From the NCBI GenBank assembly GCA_030753265.1, contig JASMCQ010000030.1, positions 1 to 47,808 on the forward strand: DNA of 47,808 bases, read 5' to 3'. This document shows positions 15,824 through 23,212 of this stretch, piece after piece; the first letter of the stretch is position 1; every line of letters starts with the position of its first letter. A program made the translations under genes and the position numbers. The notes beneath the pieces are model-generated. The model did no database searches and had not been told where the DNA came from. It was given only the letters and a program-made list of their open reading frames with translations. This DNA is from Dehalococcoidia bacterium. Lineage in GTDB: Bacteria; Chloroflexota; Dehalococcoidia; UBA3495.

Positions 15824-18076
15824 TCAGCGTTCGCCGAACTCCCGGATGAAGAAGCTGAGTTCTTCGGTTTCAGGCAGCGGACCAACGTCCAATTCCCGGA
15901 ATAGAACCTCACGGCATATCTGGTATTGCCGCAGCGCCTCGTCGCGCCGGCCGGTTGCCCAGAGGGCTCGCATAAGCCCTTGGTGGTTCTCTTCCCTCAG
16001 GGGATCAATATTTAAGGCTCGCCGGTATGCTTGAACACTTTTCTCCGGGGCGCTTTCCTCCATGTGGAGGCCAGCGAGTCTTCTTAACGTGGCTAGAAAC
16101 ATCTCCTTGAGGACCTCTCGCTCCTCGCAGCACCACTCTGCGTAGGACTCGTCCTCGAGAAGGTCGCCACGGTAGAGGTCCACAGCCGACTCGTAGGCAT
16201 CGATAGCCGCTGAAGGGTCTCCCTGTCGTTCCTGGCGCTCACCCAGGCTGATGTACTCCCGAAACTCCCGAATGTCGAGCCGGTATGGAGCCTCTGGGTT
16301 AAAGTAGTAGCGGTCACCGTCGTTGCAAATGAAGACCCAATTTTGGTCTAGATGCGAGGGCTCCACCAGCCTTCTCAGCGTGTGTGCCAGGACGTAAAAG
16401 CGGTTGGCGGCGGCCTCGGGGTCTGCCTCTGGCCACAGGAGTTCCTCCAGAGCATCCCGTGACACCCGGCGTCCACCGTTAATCAGAAGGATCTGGAGGA
16501 GGTTCATGGCCTTGCGCCGCTTGAGCATGTTGGGCACGGCCAGTTTGCCCTGCTGGTAGAGTTCGAAGGCCCCGAAGCAGCGGATTTCTAGGAAGGGGGA
16601 AACGGGCTTAGCCCGTGAGCTATGGGCTTTCGGAAGGGGCCCCTCAGGCGAAACTTCCGCGCGGGCAGAACCCTCTCTTGCCTCCTGGCTCAGCGTGTTG
16701 TGGAGACGCAGAATCCGTTCTTGATTTTGCAGATTCTTCCATGCCTGTCTAACAGTGAGAGCCGCTTGGTCGGCTGTGGTCAGCAAAGCTGCCATGTATC
16801 TGGTCGGAGGTGAAGGGCCGTGCCCGCCATACCCTATTTGGACAACGCCCACCTTTTCTCCCCCTACCAGAAGGGGTAGGCAGTGGACCACACCGCTGCC
16901 TACGGACATGTGCCGGCACCGCGAGGGCCATTGGTGTCTAGGCCCGTACAAAGTAACGCCCCGTCCTTCGGCCAGAGCCGGGCACATCGATGGGTCTTGG
17001 TCTTTGCTGTCAGGGCACGTCACCACCGCGAAATCGCCCTCTTTCACCCGCCGCACCAGTCCGCGGTTGTTCCAGTCGTACACGGCCAGCGCTCCTCCGG
17101 TGGCCTTCCCTATGAGCATCATCTGGCGCAACACGCCAAGCAGAAGGCCATCAAAGCCCTGTTCGGCGTCCGGAGGGACATCAAACGGACCAAGCCCAAT
17201 GGTCTCTTTGCTCTGAGGAAGGCTTGCTTGCAAGGCGGTGCTAATCGGGCGGCTGGCCCAGTTGAGAAGGCGAAGAGCGCGAGCTGGGTCAAAGTCGAGG
17301 CGCCGCGCCGCCACGTTGAGAGCACCTATGACCCCGCCGGGACCGAAAAGAGGCACGCACACGTAGGAGTGAAACCCTTTATTCTTCACCTTCGTCCGGA
17401 GGAAACGAGGGTCCTCGGTGAGGCTCTGGGTAATGATGGGAGCCGCACCTCTTTGTATTAATCCGGGGAAGCCCTCGCCGGGGTGAAAACGGGTGATCTG
17501 TTCGAAAGAGTTCCTGAACGGGCCACGATAGGCTGTGAGGAGCATGTCACCGCCCCGCGGCTCTACCATGAACAATTCTGCTGCTTCTGCGTTGACCGCC
17601 TCACGGAGCCAGTCCAGAGCTTTTTCGATGCTTTGCTCAGGGCGGTCCGGTGACATGGAGGTTATGAGGGTTGTCAAGGCCGCCAGATCATGCAGCAGGC
17701 GTGCTGCGGAGGTCCCGTCATGGCCAGGTACAGAGGCAGCTAGATCGCCGGCTGCCGGGGTCGGAGGCCCTTGCCAGCGCTCGGATAGCGAGACAACGGC
17801 ACCGCCCGTAGGTTCGGGAAGGGCGACAAGCTCGCCGATGAACCTCTTCTTCGAGGCTCCCTGGCTCGCCAGCAGCAGCGAACAGCGGGCCGTCAGGTGA
17901 CCACTTTGGATAGCTTTGAATGCCGAACAGTTGAAACGGCAGACCGACTTGCCGAAGGTATCACTGCCCCGCACCACCTCATTACACGTCCGCCCCAGCG
18001 CGTCCTTTTCCGAAACGCCCAGGGTAACGAAGGCCGCGTAGCTCCATGCGACGACCCGTTGCCGGTCGTCAATCAC
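15824..18076 (-). CDS. PAS-GAF-GAF sensory transcription regulator with winged helix and BTAD domain
   Basis: 750 residues from GTG 18076. Residues 1-100 resemble a PAS domain (WSYAAFVTLGVSEKDALGRTCNEV, Cys-containing VCRFNCSAFKAI). Two GAF domains follow (about 130-285 and 305-455); the second has several Cys/His (VTCPDS, DPSMCPALAEG, SRCRHMS) that could bind a metal or a cofactor. An OmpR-like winged helix (about 500-590, LEIRCFGAFELYQQGKL, RRKAMNLLQILLINGGRRVSRDALEELLWP) precedes the helical BTAD domain to the end. Similar proteins sense redox or small ligands. The start is doubtful: in-frame coding character continues upstream (PAEATFVIDD), while a well-placed GGAGGAGG-ATG at 18123 is one base out of frame. 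A perfect terminator follows the gene. Confidence 0.85.
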   Translation of the reverse strand: MIDDRQRVVAWSYAAFVTLGVSEKDALGRTCNEVVRGSDTFGKSVCRFNCSAFKAIQSGHLTARCSLLLASQGASKKRFIGELVALPEPTGGAVVSLSERWQGPPTPAAGDLAASVPGHDGTSAARLLHDLAALTTLITSMSPDRPEQSIEKALDWLREAVNAEAAELFMVEPRGGDMLLTAYRGPFRNSFEQITRFHPGEGFPGLIQRGAAPIITQSLTEDPRFLRTKVKNKGFHSYVCVPLFGPGGVIGALNVAARRLDFDPARALRLLNWASRPISTALQASLPQSKETIGLGPFDVPPDAEQGFDGLLLGVLRQMMLIGKATGGALAVYDWNNRGLVRRVKEGDFAVVTCPDSKDQDPSMCPALAEGRGVTLYGPRHQWPSRCRHMSVGSGVVHCLPLLVGGEKVGVVQIGYGGHGPSPPTRYMAALLTTADQAALTVRQAWKNLQNQERILRLHNTLSQEAREGSARAEVSPEGPLPKAHSSRAKPVSPFLEIRCFGAFELYQQGKLAVPNMLKRRKAMNLLQILLINGGRRVSRDALEELLWPEADPEAAANRFYVLAHTLRRLVEPSHLDQNWVFICNDGDRYYFNPEAPYRLDIREFREYISLGERQERQGDPSAAIDAYESAVDLYRGDLLEDESYAEWCCEEREVLKEMFLATLRRLAGLHMEESAPEKSVQAYRRALNIDPLREENHQGLMRALWATGRRDEALRQYQICREVLFRELDVGPLPETEELSFFIREFGER

Positions 18077-18204
18077 GAAGGTCGCCTCCGCTGGGTGGAC
18101 CGCTACCCCGGTTCTGTCCCCATTTCCTCCTCCCGGTGCTTCGGAAGGCTCAGGTCCAGCGTGGTTGTGTCACGCCTCATACCACGGGTTGAGCACCATT
18201 TCAT

Positions 18205-18236
18205 ACCCTGGTACGAGATGATAATAGTACCAGGGT
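18205..18236. promoter_or_regulatory. 10-bp dyad, candidate operator upstream of the BTAD regulator
   Basis: ACCCTGGTAC (18205-18214) and GTACCAGGGT (18227-18236) are perfect inverted repeats with a 12-bp spacer, centres 22 bp apart (two helical turns). They lie about 80-130 bp upstream of the regulator's coding region, where autoregulation would act. Confidence 0.45.
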
Positions 18237-18270
18237 GTGAGCAAACTCACAATAGGCGGAGCCAACAGGT

Positions 18271-18389
18271 AAGTGTTCAGACTTGAGGGGACGAACTTGA
18301 TTTGCTGGCCTCCGCCCCGGCCGTTCCGCGCCTGGCGGCATTATGTTGGCACAAGTGAGGAACCCAAATCCCCTCGAATGTGAACAGTT
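18271..18389. repeat. imperfect 21-bp inverted repeat pair
   Basis: The arm at 18271-18291 matches the reverse complement of 18369-18389 at 17 of 21 positions (GTTCA and GAGGGGA are shared). The GCCAACAGG motif also lies beside each arm (18261, 18392). The interval sits in the 18077-18710 noncoding gap between two minus-strand genes. It could be paired regulator sites or a remnant mobile element; the remainder of the gap shows no gene. Confidence 0.35.
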
Positions 18390-18710
18390 ACGCCAACAGG
18401 CACAAACGATCAACAATTGGAATGAAAAGGGTGGTCACCCGAAACGGTTTGGCTGGTATCGTGTCACCTTAGAACATTGCTGACCCGAGCCCCAAGAATC
18501 TGCCGGTGATGAATCCGCCGGGAATGACGAAAACGGCTCATGGCTATCGCTCGAAAAGGGAGCCCTTCATATTTGTGGATTTCGGAATTCCGGCTTGGCC
18601 GGAAAGACGCCGGAAAGACAATCGCAGTGAGGGGATGTCGCACAATTTCGCCGATGTAGAGCTATCTACAAAACAAGACACCAGGCACCAGGTGGATCCG
18701 GCGGATTCGC

Positions 18711-19973
18711 TCAGGAACCGGGGCCCTGCCCATCGTCTCCGGGTGCTCCGGCGGCGCCCTGGTCCGAGGGGCGCCGCCAGGGCATCCTGCCCATTTCGGA
18801 CATCAATCCTTGGATTAGTTCCACTGTGACCACATCGTCTCCCCGGCTGCGGGCCCGTTCCTCTATGGCCCGCTTCACCCTCGACCGGATGAACCCCGGC
18901 GCCCGCTGAATCCGCGACTGGGCTTCGGGTGTCCAATCCAGCTCTCGCGGTGCGGCCGCCAAACCGCCAACAGGCTGATAGTCGCACCAGGGGTCTTCAC
19001 CGAGGTAGTCGCCCGTCGTGGCGAAGGCACGAGCGCGGCAGCCGACGCACCCGTCCGCGAACTCGCACACCCCGCATCGTCCCGCAAGCTGGGGTCCGCG
19101 CAACGCCTTGAGGTGGCGCGAGCCCTCCCATATCTGCCGGAGGGTGTATTCCTTAACGTTGCCCGCCACTAGGGGCAGGTAGGGACAGGGTGTAAGGTCT
19201 CCTCTGGGGGTGATCCGGCAGTAGCTGGTCGCCGCCATGCAGCCCGCGCTTCCCAGCAGCGAGGAGCCCTGCTGAGCCGCTATTCTGGTGAAATGCGGGG
19301 CGCACCGGGCGCGGACCATCATTCCAGGGTAGTGGTTCTGGGCCTCCACCAGGTATTGGAGGGTCTGCTCGTACTGCCCCGGAGTGATGTCGGTGAGCTT
19401 TTCGCCCCGCCCGGTGCACACCAGAAAGTAGATCATGACGCCTTGCACCCCCCTTGCGGAGGCGAATTCGAGGAGCTGAGGTAGCTGCGCGCAGTTCCAT
19501 TGGGTGACCGTGGTGTGCACCAGGACGCCGATGCCCGCCGCCTGGCATTGGTCGATTCCCGCGACGGCCCTGGACCAGGCGCCCGGAAGACCCCGGAATG
19601 AGTCGTGTTCCTCGGGGGTTATCGCGTCCAGGCTTATGCCGACGCTCATCACGCCGCTATTGGCCAGCCGCTTGGCCACCGTCTCGGTGATCAGGATGCC
19701 GTTACTTCCCATCACCACGGCTATGCCTTTCTTCGAAGCGCACTCGGCGAGGTCGTAGGCGTCGGCGCGGAGGAGCGGTTCACCTCCGGTGAGGATCAGC
19801 ATTTCCGTCCCCATGTCGGCCATCTGGCCGATCAGGTCCAGCCCCTCGGCGGTAGTCAACTCATCCTTGCCCACCTTGGCGGCGGCAAGATAGCAATGGT
19901 CGCAGGCCAGGTTGCAACCCGAGGTTATGTTCCAGGAGATGAGCCGGGGCTTATACTCAAGAGTCTCGTGCAC
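18711..19973 (-). CDS. radical SAM/SPASM protein, AhbD/NirJ-like, with C-terminal PCP_red-like module
   Basis: 420 residues. The radical SAM motif is C20-x3-C24-x2-C27 (CNLACDHC), with GGEPLLR at about 64. A SPASM-type auxiliary cluster region follows: C246/C253/C264 (CMAATSYCRITPRGDLTPCPYLP, two shorter motifs) and C301/304/310/313 with C331. The phrases YFLVCTGRGEK and CRARAFATTGDYLGEDPWC are those of AhbC/AhbD/NirJ heme-synthesis enzymes, which decarboxylate or modify porphyrin side chains. Residues 346-393 (LDWTPEAQSRIQRAPGF...) form a PCP_red-like helical module absent from standard AhbD. The tail (394-420) is disordered. It follows the zinc-ribbon gene by 15 bp and is co-transcribed with it. 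Exact substrate not known. Confidence 0.87.
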   Translation of the reverse strand: MHETLEYKPRLISWNITSGCNLACDHCYLAAAKVGKDELTTAEGLDLIGQMADMGTEMLILTGGEPLLRADAYDLAECASKKGIAVVMGSNGILITETVAKRLANSGVMSVGISLDAITPEEHDSFRGLPGAWSRAVAGIDQCQAAGIGVLVHTTVTQWNCAQLPQLLEFASARGVQGVMIYFLVCTGRGEKLTDITPGQYEQTLQYLVEAQNHYPGMMVRARCAPHFTRIAAQQGSSLLGSAGCMAATSYCRITPRGDLTPCPYLPLVAGNVKEYTLRQIWEGSRHLKALRGPQLAGRCGVCEFADGCVGCRARAFATTGDYLGEDPWCDYQPVGGLAAAPRELDWTPEAQSRIQRAPGFIRSRVKRAIEERARSRGDDVVTVELIQGLMSEMGRMPWRRPSDQGAAGAPGDDGQGPGS

Positions 19974-19988
19974 GCTCTCGCTTCCTAG

Positions 19989-20636
19989 TTAAGGATGGTG
20001 AAACCCGGCCCCGCCGCCCCAAGAGCCCTTGGCTTCCTCCACAAGCTCCGGGGTGATCTCGCCGGCCCCCTTCCGCTGGGCGTGCGCCTCAATGGCCTCG
20101 ACCACCATCCCCCTGACAAAGGGCGGGATGCGCTCGATCCGCTCCAGGGCCTCGGCGCTCCAGCTCATCTCGCTGGTGGCCTTCTCCGAGCCGCTGGACC
20201 ACTGATCGTACTTCTCCTCCATCAGGGCCACGGTCACTATCGCCTCTCCTCTTCGTTTGGCCAGGTGCTCCACCCTTTGCCGGGTTAAATCGCGCATGAT
20301 GCCCTCGGGCACCCGCCCCAAACGGGCCGCTGCCTCCGGAGTCCAATCCAGGTCCTCAACGGTGGACCCGCCGGTTGGCTCAGGAGAGGGCCGGCCGCCC
20401 CGCTGGTGCCGGCCGGCATCCAGGGATTGCTCCATCGGGGGAGAGGGATCATTCCCACCACCCCCCATCTGAATCCCGATGGCGCCAGCCAGTTCCGTTT
20501 CGCCGGGATTCGTCAGGAGGCCCACCTGGGCCCCGCAGGTCTGGCAACTGAAGGTCATCGCTGGGGAGCCTTCATCGGGGTCCCTGTTCTCCAAGCGTTG
20601 CATCGGCGCGTCGCACTTTACGCAAAGGAGTTTCAA
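19989..20636 (-). CDS. zinc-ribbon protein with two PCP_red-like modules
   Basis: 215 residues. An N-terminal zinc ribbon (C5-x2-C8 and C31-x2-C34) is followed by a Gly/Pro-rich linker and two helical modules, residues 96-143 (LDWTPEAAARLGRVPEG) and 157-203 (MSWSAEALERIERIPPF), each with the W-[TS]-x-E-A...P...R...E pattern of PCP_red. TTG start at 20636 with AAAGGAGG 6 nt upstream. It heads a two-gene unit with the radical SAM enzyme. Function unknown; a carrier or scaffold for a tetrapyrrole intermediate is a guess based on the company it keeps and on the domain's origin in dark-operative protochlorophyllide reductase. Confidence 0.8.
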   Translation of the reverse strand: MKLLCVKCDAPMQRLENRDPDEGSPAMTFSCQTCGAQVGLLTNPGETELAGAIGIQMGGGGNDPSPPMEQSLDAGRHQRGGRPSPEPTGGSTVEDLDWTPEAAARLGRVPEGIMRDLTRQRVEHLAKRRGEAIVTVALMEEKYDQWSSGSEKATSEMSWSAEALERIERIPPFVRGMVVEAIEAHAQRKGAGEITPELVEEAKGSWGGGAGFHHP

Positions 20637-20727
20637 CCGGGGCCTCCTTTCACCAATGACGGGCCACCGACGACCGGAGGTTTTCCGCCACGGCGGTCAA
20701 CGCGCCGGCTATCGGCATCGAGCCGGT

Positions 20728-20931
20728 TTACGGCGCGTGGCCCTCTCCCCAATACCCGTGCATCGCCTCGGCCGCCCTAAGCAGCAATCGTTTGCCCGGA
20801 GCCGTGGTAGGTCCGGGGAAATGTCCGGGTCGAGAGTTCGGTGATTCTTGCAGGTCAACTATATCGTCTCTAACTTCAGAGAGCAAATGGTGGAAAATGG
20901 CATCGACGGACACCGCCTGGGCACCTGCCAT
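20728..20931 (-). CDS. possible small hypothetical protein upstream of the radical SAM unit
   Basis: 67 residues from ATG 20931, same strand and 91 bp before the zinc-ribbon gene. It has a protein-like composition with two helices (FHHLLSEVRDDIVDLQE and KRLLLRAAEAMHGYWGEG) and codon use like its neighbours. No recognised domain, no clear ribosome site. It may be a separate small gene or the decayed 5' part of the unit. Confidence 0.35.
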   Translation of the reverse strand: MAGAQAVSVDAIFHHLLSEVRDDIVDLQESPNSRPGHFPGPTTAPGKRLLLRAAEAMHGYWGEGHAP

Positions 20932-21361
20932 CCCCTCTCAGGACCTATGCAATGCCCTTGCCTCTAGTGGGCCGGCAGCAATGATGGGACTGCGATACTC
21001 GACTAGGGGTCATCCCGGGCTGGGCTTGACTCAAAGTGGGACAAGCATGCTGCCCTGAAGGTGGTCTGCCGTGCCGGTCCAGCCCCAGCCCAGCCGGGAG
21101 CCAACAACACCTCGGAACCGTGATCTTTGGCTGAGTTCCACTCAACTTGACCTCGGTCTTGCACAGCTGGATCGTGACCTCTTCAGAATAAGGTCCCCTT
21201 GTTTGGTGTGGTCCTCCTATGGGTGTCCAGGCTCGGACCTTTCCACTACCCTTTTTTGACCTGAACTAATGTTCTACGAAAATGGAAGTTGTTTGTGCTG
21301 TCTCTCCTCGAGACATCGCCCCAACGGATTTGGCCGCAATGCATGACGCCGGAAGTACTCA
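20932..21361. other. gap without recognisable gene
   Basis: About 430 bp with no convincing coding frame, hairpin or promoter. It is the transition between the radical SAM unit and the mobile element. No sequence resembling the missing 3' half of sucC is visible here, so it does not look like the element's other junction. Confidence 0.5.
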
Positions 21362-21670
21362 TTAGGCGAATCCGGGCAATCTGTACCTATCCGGGCGGTC
21401 ACTGAAATCCTCCAGTTCGGTCATCCCGAAGTCCAATTCAGCTAGCAGCACGCATTCTGGGTCCACACAATCTGCAACCGCGTCAAAAACTTGCCAATCG
21501 GTTGTCGGTCCCCCACACATGACACACCCGTGATTGAGGTAGTCTATGATTATTTGGCGGGCAGTTTCTGATGGCAGCCTGCCCGTGTGGTACGAGAGGA
21601 ACCCCAAACGGCGGAAATATTTGCCAGGAATCCGGATCGAGATGACTTTGGTAATTTGTGGTTCTGACAT
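21362..21670 (-). CDS. ribbon-helix-helix (CopG-like) protein with Cys-rich C-terminus
   Basis: 102 residues. The N-terminal half has the strand-helix-helix pattern of CopG/MetJ-type DNA-binding proteins (ITKVISIRIPGKYFRRLGFL, then LPSETARQIIIDYL). The C-terminal half has C-x2-C (CVMCGG) and CVDPEC, possibly a metal or redox site, then an acidic tail. ATG 21670 with GAGGAG 7 nt upstream. Three 13-bp repeats lie directly upstream, fitting an autoregulated repressor. Its AT-richer surroundings and position beside the recombinase suggest it belongs to the mobile element. Confidence 0.7.
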   Translation of the reverse strand: MSEPQITKVISIRIPGKYFRRLGFLSYHTGRLPSETARQIIIDYLNHGCVMCGGPTTDWQVFDAVADCVDPECVLLAELDFGMTELEDFSDRPDRYRLPGFA

Positions 21671-21684
21671 GGTAATTCTCCTCA

Positions 21685-21742
21685 GTTACAAAGTAATTTC
21701 TTAGAGTTACAAGGTAATCAGCGGTGGGAGTTACTTAGTAAT
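21685..21742. repeat. three operator-like repeats GTTAC-N3-GTAAT
   Basis: GTTACAAAGTAAT (21685-21697), GTTACAAGGTAAT (21706-21718) and GTTACTTAGTAAT (21730-21742) are near-palindromic and spaced 21 and 24 bp apart, about two helical turns. They sit 15-72 bp upstream of the ribbon-helix-helix start codon, the expected place for its own operators. The rest of 21743-21952 shows nothing else. Confidence 0.65.
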
Positions 21743-21952
21743 CGATATAATCGATTTGTTTCAGGCTGGCTCTTCGGCTGTTCTGGTCTAGGCATTTGCT
21801 GGGTGGTTCCGAAAAAGATTCTCCAGATGCTGTCGATGGAGGGAGAGTGGTCCCAGAAGTTTTGAGGCGGGGCAATGGGATCGGCAGCCGGGACGTTCGA
21901 GGAGAGTGGGCCTACGTTTCGCTAGAGTTGATACGAACGTAAGAATCAGACG

Positions 21953-22144
21953 CTAAGCATTACTGGCCTCCGCCTCAGGGTCGTCTGCAGGTTCTTGAAC
22001 TATTTGCTCCCTGGCCGGTGCCTCGGCCCCTTGGTCAGGAGCGGAAAGCAGCCAATCGAATAACGCCCGCCAGGGCCCATCTGTCGCAGCTGGGCGAAGC
22101 TTTATGATGGGCGGTGGATTATTCGGTATATTGGGTGCAACCAC
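21953..22144 (-). CDS. possible small hypothetical protein
   Basis: 63 residues from GTG 22144; Pro-rich start (NIPNNPPPIIKLRP), a central WRALFDWLL helix, and an acidic tail. It diverges from the recombinase operon across an AT-rich promoter region. No ribosome site is clear and no family is recognised. Confidence 0.3.
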   Translation of the reverse strand: MVAPNIPNNPPPIIKLRPAATDGPWRALFDWLLSAPDQGAEAPAREQIVQEPADDPEAEASNA

Positions 22145-22214
22145 GCATATAGGATAGCTAATGAGGATTAATTATTCAATTGACGCTAATAATGAGATAT
22201 ATATCTATTAATAG

Positions 22215-22243
22215 TTGACAATACGCTTGTATCTGGCGATAAT
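22215..22243 (+). promoter_or_regulatory. sigma70-type promoter for the recombinase operon
   Basis: TTGACA (22215-22220), 17-bp spacer, GATAAT (22238-22243), within a strongly AT-rich stretch (22130-22245). Transcription would start about 22250, just before the GTG start at 22282. Confidence 0.75.
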
Positions 22244-22281
22244 AAGGATGCATTTGGCAGACAACCGAGGGGGAGGCTCTC

Positions 22282-23208
22282 GTGCCACGACCGAAAAGCA
22301 TCGCCTGGGAGAAGCGGCTAGCGGTGTTCCTCGACTACCGGCGAAGCCGCCAGAAAGTAAATCCGGTGGCCAATCGCCACGTTATCGCCCGTTCAACGGC
22401 CAGGGCCATTGTCAAAGAGTTCGTTGACATGGGCTTTTCGGAGCGGCCTCGGGCCAAGGTGTCAGAGGCTTTGCTGAAAGAGATGCAAGAGCAGCATCTC
22501 GGCAGCCTCGGCAAATTCACATGCGGGGAAGTGGGTTCCTTGAACCTCGGACCCGGCACCGAAAACGAGGTAGGACGGCAAGAAGCCTACGACGAGCCAC
22601 TTCCGGCCTCCGAGGAAGCTCTGTGGCACCTCAGAGGCACCAGAGCCGAAAAGGTAATTCGGGAGGCGAGAGAAGCCGCCCGTGATTACCTGGGGCGTGA
22701 GTCCGAGGTGTGGCAGGACCTCCGGTCGGCCCTTGAAGAAGCATGCAAATTGCCGGAAAGTGAGGGTGCAATTGGCGATGACCCAGAGCCCCATCTGCTC
22801 CCGGCGCTAAAGCGCCGGCTACGCAACGCCTTTTTTGAAGGGGGTTTTCTGTCGGAACTCCCGCCTCCTAGTTGGCTGCAGTGGGAACTGGCACCAGACG
22901 ACCCCAGGGTTCTCAGACTACAGGGAGAGCCTGTTGGCGTCGGAAGAGCAGAGGACCACCAGCGATGCAGAGAGGGAGTGAAGGCCTTTCTTGCTAATAA
23001 CTTCCGAAAACATCAGAGGCGCTTCCTGGAGGTCTGGCAGTTGCGCAAGGACATGATGCTCGTGGGAGGGATTGTGGCGAAGGCAGTGGGGGGCGTAACG
23101 GAAGATGACATACGCAGGGGAATCTGTCCCGCGTGCCCATACCCGGAAGCAAGTCTGGAGCTGATTACAGGCCCTAGGGCAAGCAAGCGCCGTACAGAGG
23201 AGGATTGA
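22282..23208 (+). CDS. unknown 308-residue partner protein of the serine recombinase
   Basis: Starts at GTG 22282 with GGGGGAGG 6-7 nt upstream and ends 4 bp before the recombinase start, so both are one transcript. The basic N-terminus (to about residue 75) is helical and could be a helix-turn-helix (NRHVIARSTARAIVKEFVDMGFSERPRAKVSEALL in two helices). The middle is charged and helical; the C-terminus has a CPACPYPE Cys pair and a basic tail. No known family recognised. By position it may be a recombination directionality factor, a DNA-binding accessory protein, or cargo. Conserved pairing with the recombinase would distinguish these. Confidence 0.7.
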   Translation: MPRPKSIAWEKRLAVFLDYRRSRQKVNPVANRHVIARSTARAIVKEFVDMGFSERPRAKVSEALLKEMQEQHLGSLGKFTCGEVGSLNLGPGTENEVGRQEAYDEPLPASEEALWHLRGTRAEKVIREAREAARDYLGRESEVWQDLRSALEEACKLPESEGAIGDDPEPHLLPALKRRLRNAFFEGGFLSELPPPSWLQWELAPDDPRVLRLQGEPVGVGRAEDHQRCREGVKAFLANNFRKHQRRFLEVWQLRKDMMLVGGIVAKAVGGVTEDDIRRGICPACPYPEASLELITGPRASKRRTEED

Positions 23209-23212
23209 TGCT

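Noticed and set aside
20932..21361. Search for the left attachment site and sucC 3' end
   Set aside because: No sequence like the missing sucC ligase domain appears on the minus strand here or elsewhere to the left.
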